Shown: piece after piece, positions 8,162 to 15,989 of the stretch
Layout of the letters: each line of letters opens with the position of its first letter
Numbering within the stretch: position 1 is the stretch's first letter
Notes under the pieces: generated by a model
The model's database searches: none
What the model was told of the DNA's origin: nothing
Seen by the model: the letters and a program-made list of their open reading frames with translations, nothing else
Program-made: the position numbers and the translations under genes
NCBI GenBank assembly: GCA_016215465.1
Contig: JACRJT010000039.1
Coordinates: 1-38,397, forward strand
Length of the DNA: 38,397 bases
Origin: Nitrososphaerota archaeon
GTDB lineage: Archaea > Thermoproteota > Nitrososphaeria > Nitrososphaerales > Nitrosopumilaceae
Direction: 5' to 3'

Positions 8162-8742
8162 AGTTTTACAATTTTTTTTGCAAGTATTTCCATTATGGAT
8201 TGATGGACCTCTTCTTTTGGACGTGAAGCATCAATTAGTTTCCAGCCTAGCTTCTTTGCAAGCTTTCTGTAGGTTTTTGATATTTGTTCTAGGAATTTTC
8301 TGTCCTTTTCGAACTTGTCTCGTTTTGATTTTTTGCGACTAAAGGATTCTTTTTGGGAAACGTCAAGAACGATAACCAAGTCTGCCTTTGGAAGGCCTTC
8401 GTCCAAGTTTTGAAGCCATTTCAAATTAAGATGATTCACAATGCCATAAACAAGATTAGATTGATAATATCGGTTCATGATTAGAACCGAGTTTTCATAG
8501 TGTGCCTTTTTGATTTCTTGGAGTTTTTCCCACCTGTTTGCAGCCAAAAGACAGTGAATTACTTGCGGGGGAAACTTTCTTTTTCCATGCAGGAAATTGT
8601 CAATTTCTTTTCCAAGTGGGGTAGTGTAGTCAGGAAAGCTGAAGATTTTTGTCTTTAGCTTTCTTGCTTTTAGTGCCTGTGCCAAGAGCTCAGACTGGGT
8701 TTTTTTTCCTGCCTGATCACTTCCTTCAATTACGATAATCAA
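8158..8742 (-). CDS. tmk: Thymidylate kinase
   Basis: Converts dTMP to dTDP. The 194-residue protein has the thymidylate kinase P-loop IEGSDQAGKKTQSE (residues about 5-18), the FSFPDYTTPLGKEI segment, NRYYQSNLVYG in place of the usual DR(Y/W)xxS motif, DLVIVLDVS and a basic lid region around SRKKSKRDKFEKD. The only start that keeps the P-loop with no upstream alternative is TTG at 8742-8740; the frame is closed upstream by a TAG near 8776. A weak TATA-like element near 8767-8773 suggests a leaderless mRNA, and a 6-bp inverted repeat lies between it and the start. First gene of the tmk-HD-pyrH operon. The DR-to-NR change is a mild deviation. Confidence 0.9.
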   Translation of the reverse strand: MIIVIEGSDQAGKKTQSELLAQALKARKLKTKIFSFPDYTTPLGKEIDNFLHGKRKFPPQVIHCLLAANRWEKLQEIKKAHYENSVLIMNRYYQSNLVYGIVNHLNLKWLQNLDEGLPKADLVIVLDVSQKESFSRKKSKRDKFEKDRKFLEQISKTYRKLAKKLGWKLIDASRPKEEVHQSIMEILAKKIVKL

Positions 8743-8748
8743 TTGTAA

Positions 8749-8763
8749 TGGGATGAAATCCCA
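8749..8763 (-). promoter_or_regulatory. Inverted repeat in the tmk-HD-pyrH promoter
   Basis: Perfect arms TGGGAT (8749-8754) and ATCCCA (8758-8763) around GAA. It sits between the TATA-like element and the TTG start of tmk, where a bound protein would block initiation. It might also be a chance palindrome; no regulator is encoded next to it. Confidence 0.4.
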
Positions 8764-8873
8764 GTAATTAAAAATCTATCAAGGTTTAGCTAAATCAGTC
8801 ATACATACACAGGCATAATTTTTAGAAAATTGCCGTATTTTTTAAGACTCCAAGGCAAGATGAGTTTTTTGAT

Positions 8874-9521
8874 CTAAACAAACCTCCTAACTTTGTAAAT
8901 TACAACAATTGGAGCTACAAAGTACATTCCTACATTCAATAAAATCAAAGAGATTCCATATCCTAATACTTCAGCCTCTGAATCCATGTCTACATAGTTT
9001 AGAATTGAAAAAGAAGAAATCATCGGAGTTATGGCAATCCTTACAGATTCTTTGAAGACGGGGCTCTCTCTTTCCCAATCGGCAATTGTTGGTGAAAATG
9101 AATAATAGAATTGGTTGAATCCATGCATGAAACTAGAACCAGACTCGGTTCGTAGTAGTTTTCCGTCTCTTAATTCTCTGAGCTGTTGTATTTGGGGAGC
9201 TAGTTCTGAGCCATACGTAGCGGTTGCAATCAGGCAACCGCCATCATTTACCTTTTTTGGAATATTTTGGCTTTCTGTGTTTTGGGTATTCTGATTTTCT
9301 GTGTTTTGGGTATTAGCGCTCAGACTGTCCAAAACTGGCTTGAGTTTTTGGTATTCATCGCTTGGAATCATTTTGCCGTATTTTTGAGAAACGTTCCACC
9401 AGAATGGATCATCAGAATGCTTTATCGCCATCAAGATAAACGCGTCTTTGAAAATTATTTGCTCTGGATAGCAATTAAGTATCAGCCGTTTTTTATTTCT
9501 GTCATTTGCCAATTGAAACAC
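8874..9521 (-). CDS. CFI-box exported protein, downstream (-1) frame part
   Basis: The 3' part of one gene whose 5' part lies at 9482-10201. In its own numbering from GTG 9521 it has 215 residues: LNCYPEQIIFKD, a linker with an Asn/Gln/Thr-rich direct repeat (about 70-86), a CFI-box-like domain beginning GGCLIATATYGSELAPQ (94-110) with QLRELRDGKLL and FMHGFNQFYYSFSPTIAD, and a C-terminal membrane helix (about 186-209) ending with basic residues. The CFI-box C-terminal domain is known in secreted archaeal and bacterial proteins; its function is unclear. The 5' 11 codons here overlap the other frame and are probably not translated from a separate start. Joined through -1 frameshifting at 9488 the protein would be 442 residues, with N-terminal signal peptide and C-terminal anchor. 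Confidence 0.75.
   Translation of the reverse strand: MFQLANDRNKKRLILNCYPEQIIFKDAFILMAIKHSDDPFWWNVSQKYGKMIPSDEYQKLKPVLDSLSANTQNTENQNTQNTESQNIPKKVNDGGCLIATATYGSELAPQIQQLRELRDGKLLRTESGSSFMHGFNQFYYSFSPTIADWERESPVFKESVRIAITPMISSFSILNYVDMDSEAEVLGYGISLILLNVGMYFVAPIVVIYKVRRFV
9272..9314 (-). repeat. Tandem 24-bp unit in CFI-box gene linker
   Basis: A 19-bp sequence (plus-strand TTTCTGTGTTTTGGGTATT) occurs at 9272-9290 and again at 9296-9314, a period of 24 bp. It encodes the 8-residue repeats NTQNTENQ/NTQNTESQ in the linker before the CFI-box. Confidence 0.75.
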
Positions 9522-10201
9522 TCTGTATCATATTCATGTGCGGAATTATCAAATTCCCATTCAAAACCGTTTGTTATACTCTGTTCGGGATAGTTGTGTC
9601 CCCTGATTAGCTTGATCTTGTTCGAATCTTTGTCATATTGTACTTCTGCATAAAGTGCATTGGGATACAAGTAGATGACATTGGGATGACTAGTTATTGC
9701 ATCAAATTCTTTCTTTGTGACATACTCGTTGTGCAGGACTATTACCTTGTCGTACGAATCAAGTATTGTTGGATCCCTGTCCACATCCACATCTGTTATT
9801 ATTGGATACCCAAGAATCTTTAAAATTTGATATGAAATATCAGACGAATTGTAATTACCATCCCCTATTTGTCGGATCTGTACTTCAAGGCATTTTTCAT
9901 CACATGATTTGTGATAATAATAAAATCCATTTTCAGAATATGCAGTCTGGGTAAAAATAGGATAAATTACCACTGTATTTTCTTCGTTTTTTAATAAGTC
10001 ATACAAATTAGTGTAATCTGTTCTTGGTTGAACTGATACTTTGGTATAGAATCCTTTTTCTGAATCATAATATTTTTGATCAACAAAAATTCTAAAAATA
10101 TATTTGTCGTTGTCAACCTCGGTCATACTCTGTCCAAAGGCAAGAATTTCAAAACTTGAAAAAATAATCGACAGTGCAATAAATGCGTAAACTATTTTCA
10201 T
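9482..10201 (-). CDS. Exported CFI-box protein, upstream (zero) frame part
   Basis: A 239-residue frame starting with a signal peptide (about residues 1-24, ending FGQS), followed by a soluble domain with QKYYDSEKGFYTKVSVQPRTDYTN, KSCDEKC and a Rossmann-like stretch YDKVIVLHNEYVTKKEFDAI / HPNVIYLYPNALYAEV. It ends abruptly at TGA 9484-9482 in the middle of a continuing protein: the -1 frame immediately goes on with RLILNCYPE and a CFI-box domain. ATG 10201 is preceded by an AT-rich TATA-like region near 10231-10240. Either the gene carries a one-base deletion in a run of six A, or the ribosome shifts frame at A_AAA_AAC. Function of the soluble domain is not recognised. Confidence 0.75.
   Translation of the reverse strand: MKIVYAFIALSIIFSSFEILAFGQSMTEVDNDKYIFRIFVDQKYYDSEKGFYTKVSVQPRTDYTNLYDLLKNEENTVVIYPIFTQTAYSENGFYYYHKSCDEKCLEVQIRQIGDGNYNSSDISYQILKILGYPIITDVDVDRDPTILDSYDKVIVLHNEYVTKKEFDAITSHPNVIYLYPNALYAEVQYDKDSNKIKLIRGHNYPEQSITNGFEWEFDNSAHEYDTECFNWQMTEIKNG
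9488..9494 (-). other. In-phase -1 slippery heptamer A_AAA_AAC
   Basis: Minus-strand bases 9494-9488 read A AAA AAC with the zero frame codons AAA and AAC exactly in X_XXY_YYZ phase. GGC and TGA follow in the zero frame; after a -1 slip the next codon is CGG and the frame stays open for 204 codons. A small stem (TTGCT/AGCAA, 9459-9474) lies 13 nt downstream, further than usual for a stimulator. Confidence 0.6.
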
Positions 10202-10319
10202 AATGATTTAATTTTTGCAAAACCATTTCAATATATTAAATCTGGGTATATTATCCGATTAGGAAACAATTTGGTAAAAGCCACTAAAACTTATAACTGA
10301 AAAATGCAAATTAAGCACA

Positions 10320-10703
10320 ATGGGCATAGTACGATACATGGCAAAAGAAATGATGAAGGAAATAGACAACAAATCATGCGAATTTTACGAATTCGTGCTT
10401 CCTCCAATAGACATGTATCTTGAGGACAGTCATCTTGTCGCGGTAATTGATTTACCGGGATTTGACAAAAAAGACATCAAGCTTACCTTACACAGAAACA
10501 TACTGTCAATTAGGGCAGAAAAACACGAGTCCCCAAAAGAGAACGTGGTTTGCAAGCAGCGACCAAATACGGTCGATAAAAAAATTCTACTTCCTGTACA
10601 CATAAAAGAAGAAGATACAATTAGTTCTGCAAAACTTGTCCAAGGTATACTGACAATTAGAATTCCAATTTCTCAAAAGGGAAAACAAATTTCAATAGAA
10701 TAA
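10320..10703 (+). CDS. Small heat shock protein, Hsp20/alpha-crystallin family
   Basis: ATP-independent holdase that keeps unfolding proteins soluble. The 127-residue protein has a short N-terminal arm and an alpha-crystallin domain at about 28-120: PIDMYLEDSHLVAVIDLPGFDKKDIKL, NILSIRAEKHE, and the closing A-x3-xGILTIRIP pattern (AKLVQGILTIRIP). A C-terminal I-x-I anchor is seen only weakly (ISIE). TATA-like CTTATAACT near 10289 is about 28 bp before the ATG, giving a leaderless mRNA. It is a single gene, stop codon directly adjacent to the convergent UbiB-like gene. A second Hsp20 is at 37799. Confidence 0.9.
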   Translation: MGIVRYMAKEMMKEIDNKSCEFYEFVLPPIDMYLEDSHLVAVIDLPGFDKKDIKLTLHRNILSIRAEKHESPKENVVCKQRPNTVDKKILLPVHIKEEDTISSAKLVQGILTIRIPISQKGKQISIE

Positions 10704-12254
10704 TTATCGCTTTCTAAAAACAGCAAATACGCCCATGACAATCAACGCGCCAACCATTCCAAACAACCCATATGTTTGGTTTGAGGAATAGACAAGTGCA
10801 GATCCAATGAACATCGACGATGCAAGAATGCTGCCTGAAAGCAAAATATTGTTTTTTGGCTTTGCATTTAGCTGGAATGATCTGTTTTCCTCTAGGAATT
10901 TCTTTAGCTCAGGTGCAATTGAAATTGTTGCATCAATTGATTTTACAAAACGGACAAATGAATATTTCAGTTCCTCGATATAGGCATCCTTGATTAGCTG
11001 TTCTTCTTCTAGGATATTTTTCAGTACCTTTACAAACTTGAAATCTATCTTGTGTGTCTTGTAAATTCCCTCAATGATTGAGCTCATCCTAAGGTAGAGT
11101 GCAAGATTTTTTGGGAGCATGAATGGAAATCGGCTCATTGTTTTGTTTGCAAGCTCCATGAGTGCCCTTACCTCCATTTCGTCCGGTTTTTTTCCGTGCA
11201 TTGTGCGAATTGACATGTCTATTCCTTGCTCTATCACTGAGCGGTTAAAGTCAGGAGTCAGCATTCCAAGATCATTCATTGCGTTTACTGTTCTTGCGGG
11301 ATCTTTTTCCACCAGGGCAAGATATAACCGAATCAATCTCATCCGTGTTTCATTGTCTATTCTTCCAACCATTCCAAAATCATACAAAATGAGTGAGCCG
11401 TCGTCTGCAATCGAAATGTTTCCAGGGTGTGGGTCTGCGTGAAATATAGAATCGCGTAAAAGCATCGTAAAAAACACTTTGTGTACATCAATTACAATTT
11501 TTTGTCTGTCAATTCCCTTTTTGTCAAGATCCTCAATGTTTGTGATTTTAATTCCAGGAATGTATTCCATCGTGAGGACGTTTTTTGAGGAATAGTCATC
11601 GTAAACCTCAGGTATCACTACATTATCGTGTCGGGTAAGATTTTTTTTGATGGTCTTAAGGTTTTTTGATTCTATGGTATAGTCAAGCTCCTCATGTATT
11701 GTCTCTATGAATTGCTTTAGCATTGATTGTGCAGAAAATCGAAGATTTGGATCTACGAATTTCATTGCAAGCGGCAGTACTTTTTTTAGAACTTTGATGT
11801 CTTGTTCAATTATTTTTTCAATTCCTGGTCGCTTGACCTTTACTATGACATTTTTTTGTTCGATTTTTGCAAGATATACCTGCCCAAGGGATGCGCCAGA
11901 AATTGCCGTCTTGTCAATCGAGGAGTATATTTTGTCTAGTGGGCCTAGATCATTTTCAATAATTGGCCTTACCTGCTCAAATGAGGATGCAGGAACATCA
12001 TCTTGTAGTTTGGCAAGCTCCTCCATGTATGGCTGCGGCAAAATGTCAGCCCTAGACGACAGCCACTGGCCGAGTTTTATGTAAACTGGTCCAAGCGACA
12101 CAAAGGTATCAAGAACCTTTCTTGCGTTTTTCTGGAATTTTTCATTGTTAATGTTTTTTCCCTCTCGGCGAACCCACTCCCTTCTGTCCTTTCGTAGTGA
12201 AATGATTATTGGAATTAATTTACCGAGTACCTTGATTGTTCTAAAAGTAGTTAT
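10704..12254 (-). CDS. UbiB/ABC1/ADCK-family atypical kinase
   Basis: Atypical kinase of the UbiB/AarF/ADCK family, linked in other organisms to quinone and isoprenoid lipid metabolism. Motifs: the family KxGQ segment LGPVYIKLGQWLSSRADILP, EQVRPIIENDLG, SGASLGQVYLAKI in place of a glycine loop (A-rich), VIVKVKRPG with the nucleotide-binding Lys, TMEYIPGIKI, DPHPGNI as catalytic loop, and ILYDFGMVGRI as DFG. C-terminal residues form two hydrophobic helices. A GTG at 12101 would remove the conserved-looking basic helix (LIPIIISLRKDRREWVRREG); the frame stays open to TAA 12263 without ATG, GTG or TTG. An ATA at 12254 lies 8 nt after GAGGT, so I place the start there (516 residues). Confidence 0.85.
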   Translation of the reverse strand: MTTFRTIKVLGKLIPIIISLRKDRREWVRREGKNINNEKFQKNARKVLDTFVSLGPVYIKLGQWLSSRADILPQPYMEELAKLQDDVPASSFEQVRPIIENDLGPLDKIYSSIDKTAISGASLGQVYLAKIEQKNVIVKVKRPGIEKIIEQDIKVLKKVLPLAMKFVDPNLRFSAQSMLKQFIETIHEELDYTIESKNLKTIKKNLTRHDNVVIPEVYDDYSSKNVLTMEYIPGIKITNIEDLDKKGIDRQKIVIDVHKVFFTMLLRDSIFHADPHPGNISIADDGSLILYDFGMVGRIDNETRMRLIRLYLALVEKDPARTVNAMNDLGMLTPDFNRSVIEQGIDMSIRTMHGKKPDEMEVRALMELANKTMSRFPFMLPKNLALYLRMSSIIEGIYKTHKIDFKFVKVLKNILEEEQLIKDAYIEELKYSFVRFVKSIDATISIAPELKKFLEENRSFQLNAKPKNNILLSGSILASSMFIGSALVYSSNQTYGLFGMVGALIVMGVFAVFRKR

Positions 12255-12265
12255 GATTTGTTACC

Positions 12266-12658
12266 TCACTCGTTTTTGATTTTTTTGGCAATCTTGTACC
12301 CAACATAGCCTATTGCCAAAGAGGATATCACTCCTGCAGCTACGGAAACTTGTCTGTCTTTTTTTGTTTTCTTGCTGTTTTTGTATATGTATGACGCCAC
12401 CTTTGCTCCACCTAGTGCTCCGCTTGCAAGCCCGACTAGTACTTCGGGTGCATCAAGTACCAAGTGTCCAAGCGGGTTTTTTCTTGGGTCTACCTTGTCC
12501 ATATGGACCAAATATTTGTCATCATATTCCCTTATGTGTAAATTCCCATAACGATACTGCTTGATTGCACCATTTTTGTGGCCAAGTAGAGTTTCTTCTG
12601 CTTTCTCAAGCATAAACGGCCTTAGTTCTTTGGGGACTTCGATTTCATCCCAAGTCAT
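12266..12658 (-). CDS. Unknown protein with C-terminal membrane segments
   Basis: A 130-residue protein beginning MTWDEIEVPKELRPFML. The N-terminal 60 residues are soluble; the C-terminal half has Gly/Ala-rich hydrophobic stretches (about 70-90, VLVGLASGALGGAKVASYIY, and about 105-122, VSVAAGVISSLAIGYVGYKI) with a basic tail. No family is recognised. ATG 12658 is chosen because a TATA-like TTATAA at 12681-12686 is about 25 bp upstream; a TTG at 12667 in frame is the alternative. It leads directly into the UbiB-like gene, which begins 11 nt after its TGA, so they share an mRNA; a role near membrane lipid or quinone metabolism is a guess from context. Confidence 0.7.
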   Translation of the reverse strand: MTWDEIEVPKELRPFMLEKAEETLLGHKNGAIKQYRYGNLHIREYDDKYLVHMDKVDPRKNPLGHLVLDAPEVLVGLASGALGGAKVASYIYKNSKKTKKDRQVSVAAGVISSLAIGYVGYKIAKKIKNE

Positions 12659-12698
12659 GATCCGCAATGCTGTTAATTGCTTATAATTCTAGTGGGTT

Positions 12699-14003
12699 TT
12701 AGCTTGTAACTGGTTCTTTCTTTTTTCTGATTTTTTTGAAGATTATTGTGCCTATACTTACTGCAATTGTCAAGCCAACTATACTTGGGATGTAATCAGA
12801 TATTGTAGGTGCAGGGATTATTGTTGTATCTTTTAGAAATATTGTGGTGTCATAATCAAACAGATGCTCATTTCGTGAGTCATCCTTGTATCTTAGTGTG
12901 ATTTTAATTTCGTGCTCGCCAAACTTTGGATCTCCGTTAAACTCTATTGGAATGTTAAACGGTACTGGTGAATCAGTTTCGACTTCATCTATGAATTGTG
13001 TTGTTTTTTTGATGTTGGAATCACCCAATGGTTCTAGTGTTACAAATCCAAACAAGGCGTTTGTGTTTCCTTCGTTGATGATTTCGCCTATTACGGTTTG
13101 TTTTCCTGAGAGATCAATCACATTTACATCGTAAATCCTTAGATCAATTAATCCATTAATGTAAAAATCTACATTTTGTGTTGTTTCAACCTTATCTCCA
13201 TGGGCATTAAAGTAAGTTATTTCCATCGGGGTGTGCAATGTTTCAGTGTGTATGTTTCCTGGAATGTATACCTGAAATGAAATATATTTTGATGATTTTG
13301 GCTCAATTGTTCCAACATCCCAGCTATTTTGATCAAAAACTACATTTTCAACATTGGTGAGCGATACCTGGGTTGAAGATATGGTAGTTTGTGTATTCTC
13401 CAAAATAATTTTTACGTTAGATATTGGAGCTGTTCCAGAATTTGATATTTCTATGGTCACTTTGTTGTTTTTGATAGAAGTTAGAAACGGATCAATTGCC
13501 TTTAGGTTTAAAGTGCTGTCTCCAGTTACTTTGAAATTGAATTCAAAAAACTCGTTTCTTTGACCTGATTCACGAAGTCTTGAATAATCAACCTTTACTG
13601 TTCCTGGATATTGTTGGATTGGGATATGCGAATCAAGATTAACAAAAAACGTCAGAGAGAAACTATCCCCTGCCTCTGATTCACTATCACTATCTGCCAC
13701 GATGAGGGCACCCTTCCCGTCTGCAGAGCTAAAACCTTGAGGAAGCTGCAATTGGCCCTTTATTCCAGTGATGTCCTGGGTTCCCACATTAGCAAACACT
13801 ACGGTAAATGGGACGTTTTTGTCGCCTGGAGCTACCTCAATTTTTTGCTCTAGTGTTCCAAAATAGGCATCAAGAATTTTCACAGATCCAAATTCCCGCT
13901 TGAACGGAGACTCGTTTGAGCTGACTTGACCAAACGCGCCCAGTCCTACAAACTGGCCTAGTACAAGTACTGAAAACAAAACAAGCAATTTAGAATAATT
14001 CAT
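12699..14003 (-). CDS. Secreted, membrane-anchored CARDB/NEW3-like protein of an ABC system
   Basis: A 434-residue protein with a signal peptide (about 1-26, ending AFGQ), several immunoglobulin-like beta domains and a C-terminal membrane helix (about 403-424) followed by KKIRKKKE. The domains show the CARDB/NEW3 pattern, for example PFTVVFANVGTQDITGIKGQL, KNNKVTIEISNSGTAPISNVKI and VIGEIINEGNTNALFGFVTL. The start overlaps the ATPase stop by 4 bp (ATGA), so it is the third gene of a permease-ATPase-partner operon. By analogy with MacB-type systems with external partners it may collect or pass on a substrate outside the membrane; no substrate is indicated. Confidence 0.8.
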   Translation of the reverse strand: MNYSKLLVLFSVLVLGQFVGLGAFGQVSSNESPFKREFGSVKILDAYFGTLEQKIEVAPGDKNVPFTVVFANVGTQDITGIKGQLQLPQGFSSADGKGALIVADSDSESEAGDSFSLTFFVNLDSHIPIQQYPGTVKVDYSRLRESGQRNEFFEFNFKVTGDSTLNLKAIDPFLTSIKNNKVTIEISNSGTAPISNVKIILENTQTTISSTQVSLTNVENVVFDQNSWDVGTIEPKSSKYISFQVYIPGNIHTETLHTPMEITYFNAHGDKVETTQNVDFYINGLIDLRIYDVNVIDLSGKQTVIGEIINEGNTNALFGFVTLEPLGDSNIKKTTQFIDEVETDSPVPFNIPIEFNGDPKFGEHEIKITLRYKDDSRNEHLFDYDTTIFLKDTTIIPAPTISDYIPSIVGLTIAVSIGTIIFKKIRKKKEPVTS

Positions 14004-14707
14004 ACCTTGATCTCCATCTCATGAGGCAAGTCTTCGCCTTCAAATGCACGGCCGTCTCTAATTGTAATAACCCTATCCACCTCGCCAAACTGTTGTCTGT
14101 CATGTGTAACAATAATGAAAGTTTGATTGAGTTTTTTTGCCATTGACCTCATTAGTTGTACAATGGTTTCTGCAGTAATCGAATCTAAATTTCCCGTTGG
14201 CTCATCAGCTAAAACTATGGCCGGGTTATTTATCAGACCCCTTGCTATCGCTGCTCTTTGAGCTTGTCCTCCGGAAATTTTGTTTGCGCGTTTATTCATT
14301 TGACTTTCAAGGCCTACTGCCTTTAGCAAGTTTTTGGCTTCAGTCATTGCATTTTGGTTTGAGTGTTGGATATTTCGTGGCAACAAGACATTTTCTAAAA
14401 CTGTAAGATCCGTTAGAAGATTAGAAAATTGGAATATGAATCCAAGCTTTGAATTCCTAAATGATGACACTTGGTTGTCGCCAAGAGTTGTTGTGTTTGT
14501 ACCATCGATTAATACCTGCCCGCTTGTGGGATGATCAAGTAATCCAATCATGTTCAGTAGTGTGGATTTCCCAGAGCCTGAGCTGCCAACAATTAATACA
14601 AATTCTCCTTTCTTTATGGAAAACGACACGTCATCTAGTGCACGAACCTTGGTATCTCCTTCACCATAAGTTTTGTTCAGGTTTTTTACTTCCAGAACAC
14701 TAGACAG
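14000..14707 (-). CDS. ABC transporter ATP-binding protein, MacB/LolD type
   Basis: ATPase of an export or lipoprotein-type ABC system. Walker A GSSGSGKST (about 41-49), Q-loop FIFQFSNLL, signature SGGQAQRAAIARGL, Walker B IVLADEPTGNLDS and the switch His in VTHDRQ are all present. The conserved N-terminus of the family matches VLEVKNLNKTYGEGD. No ATG, GTG or TTG lies in frame between that point and base 14776; the nearest are TTG codons at 14776 and 14782, deep in the permease gene. A CTG at 14707 with GGAGG nine nt upstream is taken as the most likely start (235 residues). It overlaps the permease end by 8 bp and the partner gene by 4 bp. Confidence 0.88.
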   Translation of the reverse strand: MSSVLEVKNLNKTYGEGDTKVRALDDVSFSIKKGEFVLIVGSSGSGKSTLLNMIGLLDHPTSGQVLIDGTNTTTLGDNQVSSFRNSKLGFIFQFSNLLTDLTVLENVLLPRNIQHSNQNAMTEAKNLLKAVGLESQMNKRANKISGGQAQRAAIARGLINNPAIVLADEPTGNLDSITAETIVQLMRSMAKKLNQTFIIVTHDRQQFGEVDRVITIRDGRAFEGEDLPHEMEIKV

Positions 14708-15890
14708 AGCGCATCGCCTCCACTGGCTGAAGTTTTGTAGCCTTGAATGCAGGGTAAATCGAAGCAATAACTGCAAGTCCAAACGCCATGATTGCGGTCT
14801 GTGTTATCTTGGACCAGTCGTAGCTTACCTGAAGCGGAAGGCTTCCTTGAAATGACATTTTGGTTTCCTTTGCATAAAACGTGTAGCTTAGACCAAAGGC
14901 GGTTCCCACTCCTGCGCCTACTACGCCTATAATCATGCCCTGGAACAGGAAAATAATGAGGATGTCCTTTCTTTTTGCTCCAATTGCCCTCATTATTCCC
15001 ACTTCACGAGTCTTGCTGGATACTAGCATTATCTGAATTGTTACTACTGCAAAAGCAGATGACATCATTCCAAAATAACCAATCATGTTGATCATTGCAA
15101 TTCCTGATCTGAATCCGCTCAGAGTTTGCTCGGCAGATTCTTCTATTGTTTCTGCTTTAAAGTCATCATTTGGAAAAGAACGTAGAAAGAGACTTTTTAC
15201 GTCATCAGCTTTTGTTGGATCGTTTAGTTTAACAAGAATCTGACCGGTTTCTTTGTTACGATCCAGCATGTCTCGTAGCGTATCAATATGTACGACGACA
15301 TCAGAGTCAAACCCTTGCCCTCCAGGTGATCTTGCTATGCCAGTCACAATGAAGCGCTTTATTGTGTCCTCACCACGTCTGTTTACTATTTTTAGTTGCA
15401 GATTATCCCCAACGGTTACACCTCCAAGATCACGGGCGACGATTGAGCCAACAACAATTGAATTTCTTGAAAACACATACTGCCCTTCGCTTACAGTTTC
15501 ATGGACGGTCGACACTTTGATATCCTGAAATGGGTCAACGCCAACAACTGGAACCTGAAAATCTTGAATTATTTTTCCAGATTTGGTCACATTGATCGAA
15601 GCTGACGAGGACAGCCTAGGGGCGGCAGCTTCCACATACGGTATCCTTTCAAACCATTTTACCAAAAAAACATCGGATTTTTCTGATATTACGTCTTCTT
15701 TGTCTGTCACAAGTACGTCTCCAAATCTATATCCTGACAGGTCACGAATTATTGCGTCGTACAATCCCTGAAATATTACAAAATTAACATGAATTACTAA
15801 AATTCCAATAGATACTGCCATGATTGCACCAAGCAAGCTGCCTTTCTTGTTTGCAAGCATTCTAGTTGCTAGCTGAATCCTATAATCCAA
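14700..15890 (-). CDS. MacB/FtsX-like ABC transporter permease
   Basis: A 396-residue permease with the four-helix MacB/FtsX plan: first helix at about 20-42 (LLGAIMAVSIGILVIHVNFV), a large external periplasmic-core-like domain (45-265), then three helices (about 270-295, 310-340, 360-385) with the family segment VSSKTREVGIMRAIGAKRKDIL and the C-terminal IYPAFKATKLQPVEAMR. TTG 15890 is the start, because no ATG precedes and AT-rich TATA-like sequence at about 15912-15922 is about 27 bp upstream. First gene of the three-gene ABC unit. The divergent Lrp-like gene at 15990 shares the 99-bp intergenic region and may regulate it. Confidence 0.88.
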   Translation of the reverse strand: MDYRIQLATRMLANKKGSLLGAIMAVSIGILVIHVNFVIFQGLYDAIIRDLSGYRFGDVLVTDKEDVISEKSDVFLVKWFERIPYVEAAAPRLSSSASINVTKSGKIIQDFQVPVVGVDPFQDIKVSTVHETVSEGQYVFSRNSIVVGSIVARDLGGVTVGDNLQLKIVNRRGEDTIKRFIVTGIARSPGGQGFDSDVVVHIDTLRDMLDRNKETGQILVKLNDPTKADDVKSLFLRSFPNDDFKAETIEESAEQTLSGFRSGIAMINMIGYFGMMSSAFAVVTIQIMLVSSKTREVGIMRAIGAKRKDILIIFLFQGMIIGVVGAGVGTAFGLSYTFYAKETKMSFQGSLPLQVSYDWSKITQTAIMAFGLAVIASIYPAFKATKLQPVEAMRSV

Positions 15891-15989
15891 TGATAATACA
15901 GAATTAGTCCGATATTTAATATATTATCCATATATTTTGAATATAATAGACATTTTTACATAAGAATAGTATCCTTTAATAAGAAATCA

